From positions 1-36,481 of the forward strand of contig JAOPUT010000397.1 of the NCBI GenBank assembly GCA_025963385.1: a stretch of DNA of 36,481 nucleotides, written 5' to 3'. The notes beneath the pieces were generated by a model, which saw only the letters and a list, made by a program, of their open reading frames with translations, made no database searches and was not told where the DNA came from. This DNA comes from Mycobacterium sp. (GTDB taxonomy: Bacteria > Actinomycetota > Actinomycetes > Mycobacteriales > Mycobacteriaceae). This document shows positions 24,282 to 32,503 of the stretch, piece after piece. Within the stretch, counting starts at the first letter, position 1; each line of letters starts with the position of its first letter. The translations under genes and the position numbers were made by a program.

Positions 24282-24853
24282 AGCTGCCTCAATGTAGCGC
24301 ACCGGGTGAGGTGGAAGCCGCCGAACTCAGCCCTGGCGATGAGATCGGCATGGTCTCGTGGGTGATGCGTACGGAGGAAGGCGTCTTCCTGCGCTGCCCA
24401 CTCATCCCAATGGGATGCGTAGTCATCGCCGGCCTGCCTGCTCAGTGCCCGTCGCTTGCGGTCGGCGTCGTCGGCCTCGACCCAGATCGCCAGGTCTGCG
24501 AGCGCCCGACTCGACGAGGTGAGCACGCCGACCCCTTCGACGACGAGTCGCGTTCCCGGCTCGATGGCGTGCCAGACGCCTGGCCGGTTCCGAACCCAGC
24601 TCCAGCTGCGCCAATGCCCTGCCTCGCCGTCGGCGCGTGGTTGCAGCAGCGAGGTCTGCACGTGGTCGGTAGCCCACTGCAAGCCGTCCCAACCGGGATA
24701 GACGTCGTCCATCCGCACCAGCGCGGTGTCGGTCCAGTTCCGGCAGAGCTGTTTGGCCAACGTGGACTTGCCGGACCCCGAGCGTCCGTCGATCAACACG
24801 GTGGTCGCCGACGATGCGCACAACTCGCGCACGACGTCAGCGAGGGTCGTCAC
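24251..24853 (-). CDS. P-loop kinase, uridine-kinase-like, substrate unknown
   Basis: Small cytoplasmic protein of 200 residues with a Walker A motif GRSGSGKST at residues 23-31 and a later MDDVYPGWDGL segment like the substrate loop of nucleoside or small-molecule kinases of the uridine kinase type. LVVEGVGVL and IWVEADDADRKRRALSR resemble the Walker B strand and the arginine-rich lid. The substrate is not evident; the thiamine riboswitch on the next gene hints at a vitamin-related role but does not prove it. The GTG start at 24853 overlaps the LysR gene end by 17 bases. The coding end overlaps the riboswitch, with the stop codon inside its conserved core. Confidence 0.75.
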   Translation of the reverse strand: MTTLADVVRELCASSATTVLIDGRSGSGKSTLAKQLCRNWTDTALVRMDDVYPGWDGLQWATDHVQTSLLQPRADGEAGHWRSWSWVRNRPGVWHAIEPGTRLVVEGVGVLTSSSRALADLAIWVEADDADRKRRALSRQAGDDYASHWDEWAAQEDAFLRTHHPRDHADLIARAEFGGFHLTRCATLRQLERGSSEPPG

Positions 24854-25799
24854 CGGATGTCTTTCTGGTCGAGGCCGCCTCCAAGGATCTGTCCAGCACG
24901 CCCGACAGGTCGGCGTCCCGAAGCGAATCGGCAAGGGCGTCGGCGATGAGCGACGGCGAAGTCCCGTCCGGCAGAATGAGTCCCAGGATCGGGCGGGGCC
25001 GGATCTCTCGGAGCGGGCGGACGCACATGCCCGCCGGGACGCCGAAGGCATGCAACCAGGTGTGCGCGACGATGCTCGGCAGCCGCCGCGTTGCGACGTA
25101 TGCGAAGAGCGCACCAACGTTGTCGGTCTCGATCGCGGGCTGGATCCGGGCTCCCACCGAGGCCACCGTGGCGTCCAGAATGCGGCGGTTGCGCATCTCC
25201 GTGGTCAGCACGCACAGCGGAAGTCGGGCGGCTGCCTCCCATTCCACCAGCTCCGCGTCGGCCATCGGATGTGCCTTGTCGAGCACCAGCAGGTACCGCT
25301 CCCGGTACAACTCGAGGCGACGAACCCCCGGTGGAGTCTCGTCATCGAGATAGGTGACACCCGCATCGAGCTCGAATTCGGCTAGCCGCCTGGCGATCTC
25401 GCGTGACGAGAGGGCTTCGATCTGAACCCCCGCCATCGAGTTCAGCGCACTGAACCGTTCGGTGATCAGTGGGGTGGCCGGAATCGCGGTGGGCACCGCG
25501 CCGATTCGAACGGTGGCCGTGATGCCGCCGTGCATGCGGTCGACGTCGGCGAGCAAGGCGTCGCGCTCGGCGAGGATGCGGTGGGCCCAGCGCACCACGC
25601 GAGCGCCCTCGTCGGTGAAACCCTCGAAGCGTCGCCCACGCAACACGATCATCACGCCAAGGTTCGACTCGAGCTTTGCGATCGCGCCGGACAGCGTCGG
25701 CTGGCTGACGTGACACAGTTGGGCGGCACGGCCGAAGTGGCGCTCACGAGCCAGGGCGACGAGGTATTCGAGTTGACGGACCAGCACTTCGCCGTGCAT
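24837..25799 (-). CDS. LysR-type regulator divergent from formate dehydrogenase
   Basis: Transcription regulator of 320 residues. The N-terminal winged helix (RQLEYLVALARERHFGRAAQLCHVSQPTLSGAIAKLESNLGV split over residues 8-49) is typical LysR, followed by a linker helix and a periplasmic-binding-like effector domain from about residue 90 (VRIGAVPTAIPATPLITERF). The ATG at 25799 has GGAGAGGAG just before it; the longer open frame upstream lacks similarity. The gene diverges from the NAD-dependent formate dehydrogenase over 164 bases, the usual layout for a LysR protein and its target, so control of that gene by formate or a related signal is likely. Its 3' end overlaps the kinase gene. Confidence 0.9.
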   Translation of the reverse strand: MHGEVLVRQLEYLVALARERHFGRAAQLCHVSQPTLSGAIAKLESNLGVMIVLRGRRFEGFTDEGARVVRWAHRILAERDALLADVDRMHGGITATVRIGAVPTAIPATPLITERFSALNSMAGVQIEALSSREIARRLAEFELDAGVTYLDDETPPGVRRLELYRERYLLVLDKAHPMADAELVEWEAAARLPLCVLTTEMRNRRILDATVASVGARIQPAIETDNVGALFAYVATRRLPSIVAHTWLHAFGVPAGMCVRPLREIRPRPILGLILPDGTSPSLIADALADSLRDADLSGVLDRSLEAASTRKTSGDDPR

Positions 25800-25841
25800 G
25801 CCACTCCTCTCCGACGTCGGCCACAGCGGGCCATCATCGAC

Positions 25842-25851
25842 GATACCTATC
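25842..25851. promoter_or_regulatory. possible LysR site GATA-CC-TATC
   Basis: A short perfect inverted repeat, GATA-CC-TATC, lies in the middle of the divergent region between the LysR gene and the formate dehydrogenase gene. Its position fits a LysR operator, but it is short and seen only once. Confidence 0.3.
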
Positions 25852-25963
25852 AAGCCATCGAATCTTCCGTCATTGCGCCCCCTTGCCCAGGCTGATCCTG
25901 GTCGGACACGATTCTTGTTGCGCCCCAACCGGATCGCCGTCGATGACGAGCAAAGGAACGACA

Positions 25964-27124
25964 ATGGCCAAAGTAGTGTGCGTGCTCTATGACGACCCGA
26001 TCGATGGGTACCCCACCCAGTACGCGCGGGACACCCTGCCCAAGCTCGACGGCTACCCGGGTGGTCAGACGCTGCCGTCTCCGTCGGCCATCGACTTCAC
26101 CCCGGGAACACTGCTGGGCAGCGTGTCCGGCGAGCTCGGTCTGCGCAGGTACCTCGAGGGCCTCGGCCACGAACTCGTCGTCACCTCCGACAAGGAAGGG
26201 CCGAACTCCGAACTCGACCGCCACCTGGCGGACGCCGAGGTCGTCATCTCGCAGCCGTTTTGGCCTGCCTACCTGACGAAGGAGCGCATCGAGAATGCGC
26301 CCAATCTCAAGTTGGCCCTCACCGCCGGAATCGGTTCGGACCACGTCGATCTCGATGCCGCCATCCATCACGGCGTCACCGTCGCCGAGGTGACGTACTG
26401 CAACAGCATCAGCGTTGCCGAGCACGTCGTGATGATGATCCTCGGACTGGTCCGCAACTACCTACCGTCGAACGAGTGGGTCCGCAAGGGAGGGTGGAAC
26501 ATCGCCGACTGCGTCGCGCGGTCCTACGACCTCGAGGGCATGGACGTCGGCACCGTGGCAGCAGGCCGCATCGGTCTCGCGGTGTTGCGCAGGCTGGCTC
26601 CGTTCGGCGTGCACCTGCACTACACCGACCGTCATCGGCTGCCCGCCGAGATCGAGCGCGAGCTGAACCTGACCTACCACCCGTCGGCCCAGGACCTCGC
26701 GCCCGCATGCGACGTCGTGACCATCAACGCGCCGCTGCACCCGGAGACCGAGGGCCTGTTCGACGACGAACTGCTCGCGACGATGCGCCGGGGCGCCTAC
26801 CTGATCAACACGGCGAGGGCGCTGATCGCCGATCGCGATGCGATCGTGCGGGCGCTGGAGAGCGGTCAGTTGGCTGGGTACGCCGGTGACGTCTGGTATC
26901 CACAGCCCGCTCCGGCCGACCACCCGTGGCGCACCATGCCCCATCACGGCATGACGCCGCACATCTCGGGCACGTCGTTGTCGGCTCAAACCCGTTACGC
27001 CGCAGGCACTCGCGAGATTCTCGAGTCCTACTTCAACGGCACGCCGATCCGCGAGGAGTACCTGATCGTCGACGCAGGCATGCTGGCGGGAACAGGGGCA
27101 CACTCCTACAGCACGCGTTCCTAG
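25964..27124 (+). CDS. fdh: NAD-dependent formate dehydrogenase, metal-free D-2-hydroxyacid dehydrogenase type
   Basis: Oxidises formate to CO2 with NAD+ by direct hydride transfer, without molybdenum. It has 386 residues; the protein is strikingly similar to the Mycobacterium vaccae/Pseudomonas 101 enzyme as I recall it. All catalytic residues are present (numbering from Met1): F99 in PFWPAYL, I123 in TAGIGSDHVDL, N147 in TYCNSISVAEH, R285 in INTARA, D309, H333 in TPHISGT. The NAD site reads GTVAAGRIGLAVLRRL with D222 in HYTDRHR, which selects NAD+ over NADP+. It ends at HSYSTRS, lacking the roughly 15-residue tail of the M. vaccae enzyme. The ATG at 25964 has AAAGGAA upstream. It is a second formate-to-NADH route beside fdsGBAD, under its own LysR regulator. 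Confidence 0.95.
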   Translation: MAKVVCVLYDDPIDGYPTQYARDTLPKLDGYPGGQTLPSPSAIDFTPGTLLGSVSGELGLRRYLEGLGHELVVTSDKEGPNSELDRHLADAEVVISQPFWPAYLTKERIENAPNLKLALTAGIGSDHVDLDAAIHHGVTVAEVTYCNSISVAEHVVMMILGLVRNYLPSNEWVRKGGWNIADCVARSYDLEGMDVGTVAAGRIGLAVLRRLAPFGVHLHYTDRHRLPAEIERELNLTYHPSAQDLAPACDVVTINAPLHPETEGLFDDELLATMRRGAYLINTARALIADRDAIVRALESGQLAGYAGDVWYPQPAPADHPWRTMPHHGMTPHISGTSLSAQTRYAAGTREILESYFNGTPIREEYLIVDAGMLAGTGAHSYSTRS

Positions 27125-27137
27125 GAGAGGTGCTGCG

Positions 27138-27950
27138 TCAGGACGAGTGCAACGTGCCCTGGTAGCGCCGCATCCCGGCGATCCATCGCTCGTAGTCGGC
27201 ACCCTTGTGCCGGTACATGTCGAGGACCGCCGGGTGCGGCAGCACTAGGAACCTGCCGTCGCGCACCGCCTCGACGGTCAGCGCGGCCACCTGGTCCGGC
27301 CCGATCACCTCGCCCGCGTTCGCGACCGCGGCGCCCGCCATCCTGGCGGCCGGATCGGTCGAGGTGAGGATTCCGTTCAGCAGCGGCGTGTCGACGCCCA
27401 TGGGGCAGATGCAGGACACGCCGATTCCGTTGCCGCCATAGGTGATCGATAGCCACTCGGCGAATCCCACCGCGGCGTGCTTGGTGACGGAGTAGCCGGC
27501 TGCACCGAGCTGGGTGAGCAACCCAGCTGCCGACGCCACGCCGACGAAGTGACCTTGCCCGCGCTCCAGCCACTCGGGGACGAGCGCCTTCGCCGCCCGT
27601 ACGTGGGCGCGCAGGTTGACGTCGATGATGGCGTCCCAGTCGCTCTCGTCGTCACCGAGCCCTGGTGGGCCGATGATGCCCGCGTTGGCGACGTACACGT
27701 CGACGGGTCCGAACGACTCACGCGCTGCAGCGATCAGACTCGCGATTCCGTCGACCGACGCGGCGTCGCCGACGCATCCGGCGGCGGACCCACCCGCGGC
27801 CCTGATGCCAGCGACGGTCTCCTCGACGCCTGCGGCATTGAGGTCACCCACGACGACGGACGCACCGGCGTGGGCCAACGCGAGGGCCAGCGCCCGTCCG
27901 ATCCCCGAGCCGGCACCGGTCACGACCGCCACCTTGCGTTCGATCTGCAT
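27138..27950 (-). CDS. short-chain dehydrogenase/reductase (SDR 1)
   Basis: NAD(P)-dependent oxidoreductase of 270 residues, classical SDR fold. The cofactor motif TGAGSGIG is at residues 11-18, with D36 after the second strand (NAD+ preference), a VANAG motif at 87-91, and the catalytic triad S140, Y153, K157 (YSVTK). Substrate is unknown; the C-terminal part (VLPHPAVLDMYRHKGADYERWIAGM) is long and resembles SDRs of lipid or aromatic-acid catabolism. The ATG at 27950 is ten bases after the ligase gene stop on the same strand, so it is the last gene of the minus-strand catabolic operon. It converges on fdh with only 13 bases between the stops. Confidence 0.88.
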   Translation of the reverse strand: MQIERKVAVVTGAGSGIGRALALALAHAGASVVVGDLNAAGVEETVAGIRAAGGSAAGCVGDAASVDGIASLIAAARESFGPVDVYVANAGIIGPPGLGDDESDWDAIIDVNLRAHVRAAKALVPEWLERGQGHFVGVASAAGLLTQLGAAGYSVTKHAAVGFAEWLSITYGGNGIGVSCICPMGVDTPLLNGILTSTDPAARMAGAAVANAGEVIGPDQVAALTVEAVRDGRFLVLPHPAVLDMYRHKGADYERWIAGMRRYQGTLHSS

Positions 27951-27960
27951 CCGGCCATTC

Positions 27961-29448
27961 TTACAGTGCGAGGCGCTCCCGCAGTTCGCGCTTGAGCACC
28001 TTGCCGTAGCTGTTCTTGGGCAGTTCGTCGATGTATACGTAGCGCTTCGGCCGCTTGAACCGTGCGATCCGATCCAAGAGGTGCGCATCGAGGTCGGTTT
28101 CGGTCGCGGTGCCGACGATGAACGCGACGACGACCTCCCCCCAGTCGGGGTCGGGAGATCCGACCACGCACGCCTCGGCGACGCCCGGGTGTTCGATCAG
28201 GACCTCTTCCACCTCGCGGGGGTAGATGTTGCTTCCTCCGCTGATGACGACGTCCTTGGAGCGGTCCCGCAGGGTGAGGAAGCCGCGGTCGTCATAGGAG
28301 CCCATATCACCGGTGCGGAGCCAGCCGTTGCGCAGCGTGTCCGAGGTGGCCTCGGAGTTCTTCCAGTAGCCCGCCATCACGACGTCGCCGCGGCAGACGA
28401 TCTCACCGACCTCTCCGGTCGCCACCGGTGCGCCGTCGGTGTCGACGACTGCGACGTCGACACCGGAGCGCGCGTAGCCCACCGACCCCAGCGTCGCGTC
28501 GTCGGCATCGACGTGGTCGGCGCGGCGCAGCCCCGTGATGGTCATCGGCGCCTCGCCCTGACCGTAGAGCTGGACGAAGATCGGCCCGAATGCGCCGAGG
28601 GCCTTCTTCATGCTGTCGACGTACATCGGGCCGCCGCCGTAGACGACGGTGCGGAGGTTCTCCGGCTTGGGCCTGCCCGTGTCGATCAACCGCTGCACCA
28701 TCGTCGGGGCGAGGAAGGCGCTGCAGCCCGGATGGTGCTCGCACAGGTCTAGGAACTCTGCGGGTTCGAAGGCCGCCGACTCGGGGATCACCTGCCGCGC
28801 ACCTCGGAGGACGTACGGCGGCACGTACAGCCCCGAGCCGTGCGACATCGGTGCGCCGTGGACCAGGCTGCAGTGCTCGTCGGGGTCGTCGAAGTCCGCC
28901 AGGTGGGAGACGGTCATCGCCATCAGGTTGCGATGCGACAGCATCGCGCCCTTCGACCGGCCGGTGGTGCCGCTGGTGTAGAACAGCCAGGCCAAGGTCG
29001 CGGGGTCGGTATCGCGTGGTGGCGCGGAAGGCGTTGCGGTCAGGCGATTCCGGTAGCTCGACGAGCTCAGGGTCTCGATCGCGACATCGGTGACCTGGCG
29101 TAACGACTCGGCGATCTTCGGGGACGCGAACGCCAGCGTCGCGCCGGAGTCCTCGAGGATCTGCTGCATCTCGAGGGCATGCAGCTTGTAGTTGATCGGG
29201 ACATAGACGCGTTCGGCGGCCCAGACCGCGAACATGAGCTCGACGATCTCGGGACGATTCTCACTGGCGACGGCGATCCGGTCACCGGGCTCACCTCGCC
29301 CGCGCAACGACGCCGCGATGCGTAACGTCCTGTCCCGCAGCTCACTCCACGTGTGCACGCGGTGCTCGCCGAGGTACACCGCCCCGCGTGCACCGTGCCG
29401 CGCCGCGGTCTGGTCGAGGAGGCCGAACAGGTTCAACGGGCCACCCAT
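27961..29448 (-). CDS. acyl-CoA ligase, ANL superfamily (ligase 1)
   Basis: Activates a carboxylic acid to its CoA thioester through an acyl-adenylate. It has 495 residues. The phosphate loop FYTSGTTGRSKGAMLSH begins at residue 156, and the hinge and core motifs GWLRTGDMGSYDDRG and KDVVISGGSNIYPREVEEV follow; the C-terminal catalytic lysine is K483 in NSYGKVLKREL. The ATG at 29448 lies 16 bases inside the end of the SDR 2 gene and is where homology begins; the longer open frame upstream has no similarity. The substrate (fatty, aromatic or cyclic acid) cannot be told from the sequence. A second ligase lies in the same operon. Confidence 0.88.
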   Translation of the reverse strand: MGGPLNLFGLLDQTAARHGARGAVYLGEHRVHTWSELRDRTLRIAASLRGRGEPGDRIAVASENRPEIVELMFAVWAAERVYVPINYKLHALEMQQILEDSGATLAFASPKIAESLRQVTDVAIETLSSSSYRNRLTATPSAPPRDTDPATLAWLFYTSGTTGRSKGAMLSHRNLMAMTVSHLADFDDPDEHCSLVHGAPMSHGSGLYVPPYVLRGARQVIPESAAFEPAEFLDLCEHHPGCSAFLAPTMVQRLIDTGRPKPENLRTVVYGGGPMYVDSMKKALGAFGPIFVQLYGQGEAPMTITGLRRADHVDADDATLGSVGYARSGVDVAVVDTDGAPVATGEVGEIVCRGDVVMAGYWKNSEATSDTLRNGWLRTGDMGSYDDRGFLTLRDRSKDVVISGGSNIYPREVEEVLIEHPGVAEACVVGSPDPDWGEVVVAFIVGTATETDLDAHLLDRIARFKRPKRYVYIDELPKNSYGKVLKRELRERLAL

Positions 29449-30215
29449 TCCGACGACAGCGCGAAGTCCGACAGGTACTTCGTCGAGCTCCAGCCGCCGT
29501 CGACGACGATGGTCTGCCCGTTGATGAAGCTTCCGCCCGGTGAGCAGAGGAACGCGATGGTGCTGGCGATGTCGTCGATGGTGCCGAGCCTCTGGTGGGG
29601 CGTCATCTCGGTGTTGATCTTGCGGAAGCGCTCGTCCTCGAGGCGCTGGGCGACCATCGGTGTCTGGGTGACACCCGGCGCCACGGCATTGCACCGGATT
29701 CCCAGGGCGCCGTACTGACACGCGATGTGAGTGGTCAGCGCGGTCAGCCCGCCCTTGGCAGCGGAGTACGCGCCGCCACGCAGGCCGCCGACGACGGCGA
29801 ACGTGGACGTGACATTGACGATCGCCGAACCCGGTGCCATGTGCGGTATCACGTCACGCGCCAGCCGAAACGGCGCGCGCAGCATCACTCCCAGGAAGTA
29901 GTCGAGGGATTCGTCGTCGGTCTCGTGCAGTGGTTTGGGGCTGCCGACGCCCGCGTTGTTGACGAGGAAGTCGACGTGGCCCCAGCGGTCGACGGCGGCG
30001 TCCACGATGCGGCGGGGGGCGTCGTCGGCGGTCAGATCGACGGCCAGTGTGACGAGCCGGTCCGGATCATCCACCGCCGCAGCGAGTTCGGCGAGTCGGG
30101 TGGCGTCGCGGCCGGTGCCCAGTACCGCCATGCCCTGTTTGGCCAGGGTGACCGCGGTGCCGAACCCGATGCCGCTGCTCGCCCCCGTGACGATGGCTAC
30201 CTGCATCTCACTCAC
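29433..30215 (-). CDS. short-chain dehydrogenase/reductase (SDR 2)
   Basis: Oxidoreductase of 260 residues with classical SDR motifs: TGASSGIG at residues 10-17, R36 after GTG (suggesting NADP(H)), VNNAG at 85-89, and the triad S137, Y150, K154 (YSAAK). The C-terminus GGSFINGQTIVVDGG is the family signature. The start is either GTG at 30215, overlapping the upstream ligase gene by eight bases, or ATG at 30206, leaving one base between them; the ribosome site is weak for both. It sits between two acyl-CoA ligase genes, so it probably acts on a pathway intermediate, perhaps oxidising a hydroxyl group, but the substrate is unknown. Confidence 0.88.
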   Translation of the reverse strand: MSEMQVAIVTGASSGIGFGTAVTLAKQGMAVLGTGRDATRLAELAAAVDDPDRLVTLAVDLTADDAPRRIVDAAVDRWGHVDFLVNNAGVGSPKPLHETDDESLDYFLGVMLRAPFRLARDVIPHMAPGSAIVNVTSTFAVVGGLRGGAYSAAKGGLTALTTHIACQYGALGIRCNAVAPGVTQTPMVAQRLEDERFRKINTEMTPHQRLGTIDDIASTIAFLCSPGGSFINGQTIVVDGGWSSTKYLSDFALSSEWVAR

Positions 30216-31755
30216 CGGCCTTCGAAAGACTCTCGCGGATCACGTGTTTGAGGACCTTGCCCGCATCGTTCTTCGGCAACGCGTCCCAGATCGCCACCTG
30301 TTCGGGCACCTTGAACTTCGCCACGCCCAACCCCTCGAGGAAGGTGCGCAGATCGGAGACCGCCGGACTGCTACCGGGAGCGGCGACGACGACGGCGCAC
30401 GCCCGCTCGCCGGTGCCCACGTCGGGCAGGCCGACGATCGCCACCTCGGCGATGTCGGGATGGCCGATCAGCACGTCCTCGACCTCCTTCGGCGAGATGT
30501 TCTCGCCGTTGCGGATGATGATGTCCTTGGCCCGCCCGGTGACCACCAGGCAGTCGCCGTCCCAGCGCCCCAGGTCACCCGTGCGGACGAAGCCGTTGTC
30601 GTCGAAGACGTCCGCGTCGTCCTGGGCGTGCCGGTAGCCGATGAGCATCTGGGGGCCCCTGGCCCGGATCTCACCGTCGACCAGCCGGATGCCGGCGATG
30701 CCGGGCCTGCCGTCCGTCTCCGCGGCACGGTCGGCGTCGTCGAGGGCTCCGACGGTCGTGACGGGCACCTCGGTCGATCCGTAGACCCGGCTGACGGCGG
30801 CGCGGTCGAAATACGCGGTGGCCCTGCGGATGAGCGAGGGGGGAACGCCCGCTCCGCCGCAGATGAACACCTTGAGGTCGGGGAGGGTGGTGCCTGCACC
30901 GTTGGCGGCGGTCAGCAGTTGTTCGAGGAACGGGGTGGCCCCCGCCATGTGGGTGCAGTGCTCGGACGTCATCAGACCGATCGCCGCATCCGGGTCCCAG
31001 CGCTCCATCAGCACGGCGGTGGAGCCCGCGAGCACGGGGCATTCGAACGCGTAGATCGAACCGCCGATGTGCGCGATCGGCGACGGGACCAGGAAGGTGT
31101 CACCCGGCTCGATCATCCAGTGGTCGCGGATCTGTTGGATCAGGGCATGAATCGAATTGTGGCTGTGTAGAACACCCTTGGGACGTCCCGTGGTACCCGA
31201 GGTGTAGAGGACCATCCGCACCGCGTCGGGGTCCAGATCAGCGGGGGTCTCGCCGGTAGGTCCACCGAACAGGTCGCCGAAGGCGGTGTGCGGACCCGGC
31301 TCGCCGCGGACGACCGCGACCTCGGGTGGATCGTCCATCCCTTCGGTGACGCGGCTCAGCATCGCGCCGTAGTCGTACCCGCGAAACACGTCGGCTATGA
31401 AGATCATCCGGGTGTCGGCGTCACCGAGAATGAACCGTAGTTCATGGTCGCGCAGGGAGGGCAGGATCGGGTTCACGACCAGGCCTGCGATCGTGGCGGC
31501 GTGATAGACGATCGCCGCCTCGTGCCAGTTGGGCAGCATGAACGACACCACGGCGCCGCGAGGCATCCGCTTGGCGAGGGCGTTGGCGAGCTCCTCAGCG
31601 CGTGCCAGCAGTGTCCGGCAGTCGAGTCGAACGTCGCCGTCCACCAATGCGATTCGGTCGGGGGTGAGATGCGCCGCTTCCCTGAGGGCGTCCGCCAGCG
31701 TGGTGCGGACCCACAGCCCACGGGCGTAGGCGTCGTCGTGGCGTGCCCTCGTCAC
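30208..31755 (-). CDS. acyl-CoA ligase, ANL superfamily (ligase 2)
   Basis: Second acid-CoA ligase of the cluster, 515 residues. The phosphate loop LYTSGTTGRPKGVLHSHN begins at residue 183; VYGSTEVPVTT, FVRTGDLGRWDGD and KDIIIRNGENISPKEVEDV are the later core motifs; the catalytic lysine is K500 in NDAGKVLKHVI. It is only distantly related to ligase 1, so the two likely use different acids or act at different steps; its style resembles cyclohexanecarboxylate and medium-chain ligases. The start is GTG at 31755 with AAGGG eight bases upstream, three bases after the GntR stop codon. Confidence 0.88.
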   Translation of the reverse strand: MTRARHDDAYARGLWVRTTLADALREAAHLTPDRIALVDGDVRLDCRTLLARAEELANALAKRMPRGAVVSFMLPNWHEAAIVYHAATIAGLVVNPILPSLRDHELRFILGDADTRMIFIADVFRGYDYGAMLSRVTEGMDDPPEVAVVRGEPGPHTAFGDLFGGPTGETPADLDPDAVRMVLYTSGTTGRPKGVLHSHNSIHALIQQIRDHWMIEPGDTFLVPSPIAHIGGSIYAFECPVLAGSTAVLMERWDPDAAIGLMTSEHCTHMAGATPFLEQLLTAANGAGTTLPDLKVFICGGAGVPPSLIRRATAYFDRAAVSRVYGSTEVPVTTVGALDDADRAAETDGRPGIAGIRLVDGEIRARGPQMLIGYRHAQDDADVFDDNGFVRTGDLGRWDGDCLVVTGRAKDIIIRNGENISPKEVEDVLIGHPDIAEVAIVGLPDVGTGERACAVVVAAPGSSPAVSDLRTFLEGLGVAKFKVPEQVAIWDALPKNDAGKVLKHVIRESLSKAGE

Positions 31756-31758
31756 GGC

Positions 31759-32496
31759 TCAGCCCTTGACCCGGCGCAGCGTCATCGAGTGCCGGAACCG
31801 AGACGCCGGATGCGTGTTGATGGTGACCTGGGCGATGTCGCCGTCGGAGGTCTTGTAGGTCCGGTGTACCTCCACGGCGGGCGTGCCGGGTGCCACCTTG
31901 AGGCCCTCTGCCAGTTCTGGCGTGACGAGCACGGCGCCGATCTCCTGGTACACCTCGACGACACTGACGCCGAAGAGGTCCTCGATCAGCGGGAAGATCG
32001 GTCCGGTGTGCCGCTGGAGCAGCCTGCCGACGGCGGCGTAGGTGCGGTTGATGTAGTACTCGGTCCAGCAGTGGGTGTATTCGGCGCCTTCGGCCTCACG
32101 GTAGCCGAGCACCGCCAGCCACTCCTGGCCCTCGGGAAGCCCTGTGCGAGAGGCGAGTTCAGCATCGATGGTCACCATCCGGGTGGCCTCGATCTCCAGG
32201 CCCGCGCCGCTGGCGAAGGCGAGGAGGTCGTCGATGGTCATGTTGTCCTGCGCGTAGGAGCTCGCCGACACCCGCGGCACCACCATGGTGCCGGTGCGCG
32301 GCCGGGAGGAGACCAGGTTGTCGTCCCGCAACCTTCGCAGGGCCTCCCGGACGGTGTAGCGGCTGACCGAGAACCGTTCGCACAATTCGTGTTCGGTGGG
32401 TAGCTGCGATCCCACGGGGTAGACGCCGTCCACGATCTCCTTGCGGAGCGTGCGCGCCACCTGCAGGTAGCGGTGGTCGGCCGGCGTGACTGTCAT
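31759..32496 (-). CDS. GntR regulator, HutC subfamily with UTRA domain
   Basis: Transcription factor of 245 residues. A winged helix-turn-helix covers about residues 8-75 (YLQVARTLRKEIVDG, LPTEHELCERFSVSRYTVREALRRL), followed by a UTRA small-molecule domain to about residue 240 (EYTHCWTEYYINRTY..., VEVHRTYKTSDGDIAQ). The ATG at 32496 is seven bases after the SMP-30-like gene stop. It lies in the middle of the minus-strand operon and presumably regulates that operon and the divergent SDR 3/Rieske unit through the TTGTCCGGACAA-type sites at 34127 and 34222, a shape typical of HutC operators. The inducer is likely a pathway substrate or intermediate. Confidence 0.88.
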   Translation of the reverse strand: MTVTPADHRYLQVARTLRKEIVDGVYPVGSQLPTEHELCERFSVSRYTVREALRRLRDDNLVSSRPRTGTMVVPRVSASSYAQDNMTIDDLLAFASGAGLEIEATRMVTIDAELASRTGLPEGQEWLAVLGYREAEGAEYTHCWTEYYINRTYAAVGRLLQRHTGPIFPLIEDLFGVSVVEVYQEIGAVLVTPELAEGLKVAPGTPAVEVHRTYKTSDGDIAQVTINTHPASRFRHSMTLRRVKG

Positions 32497-32503
32497 GGCG
32501 ACG

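Noticed and set aside
32159..32383. Extra small minus-strand gene within the HutC-type regulator
   Set aside because: It lies in another frame inside the well-supported GntR gene and has no independent start signal.
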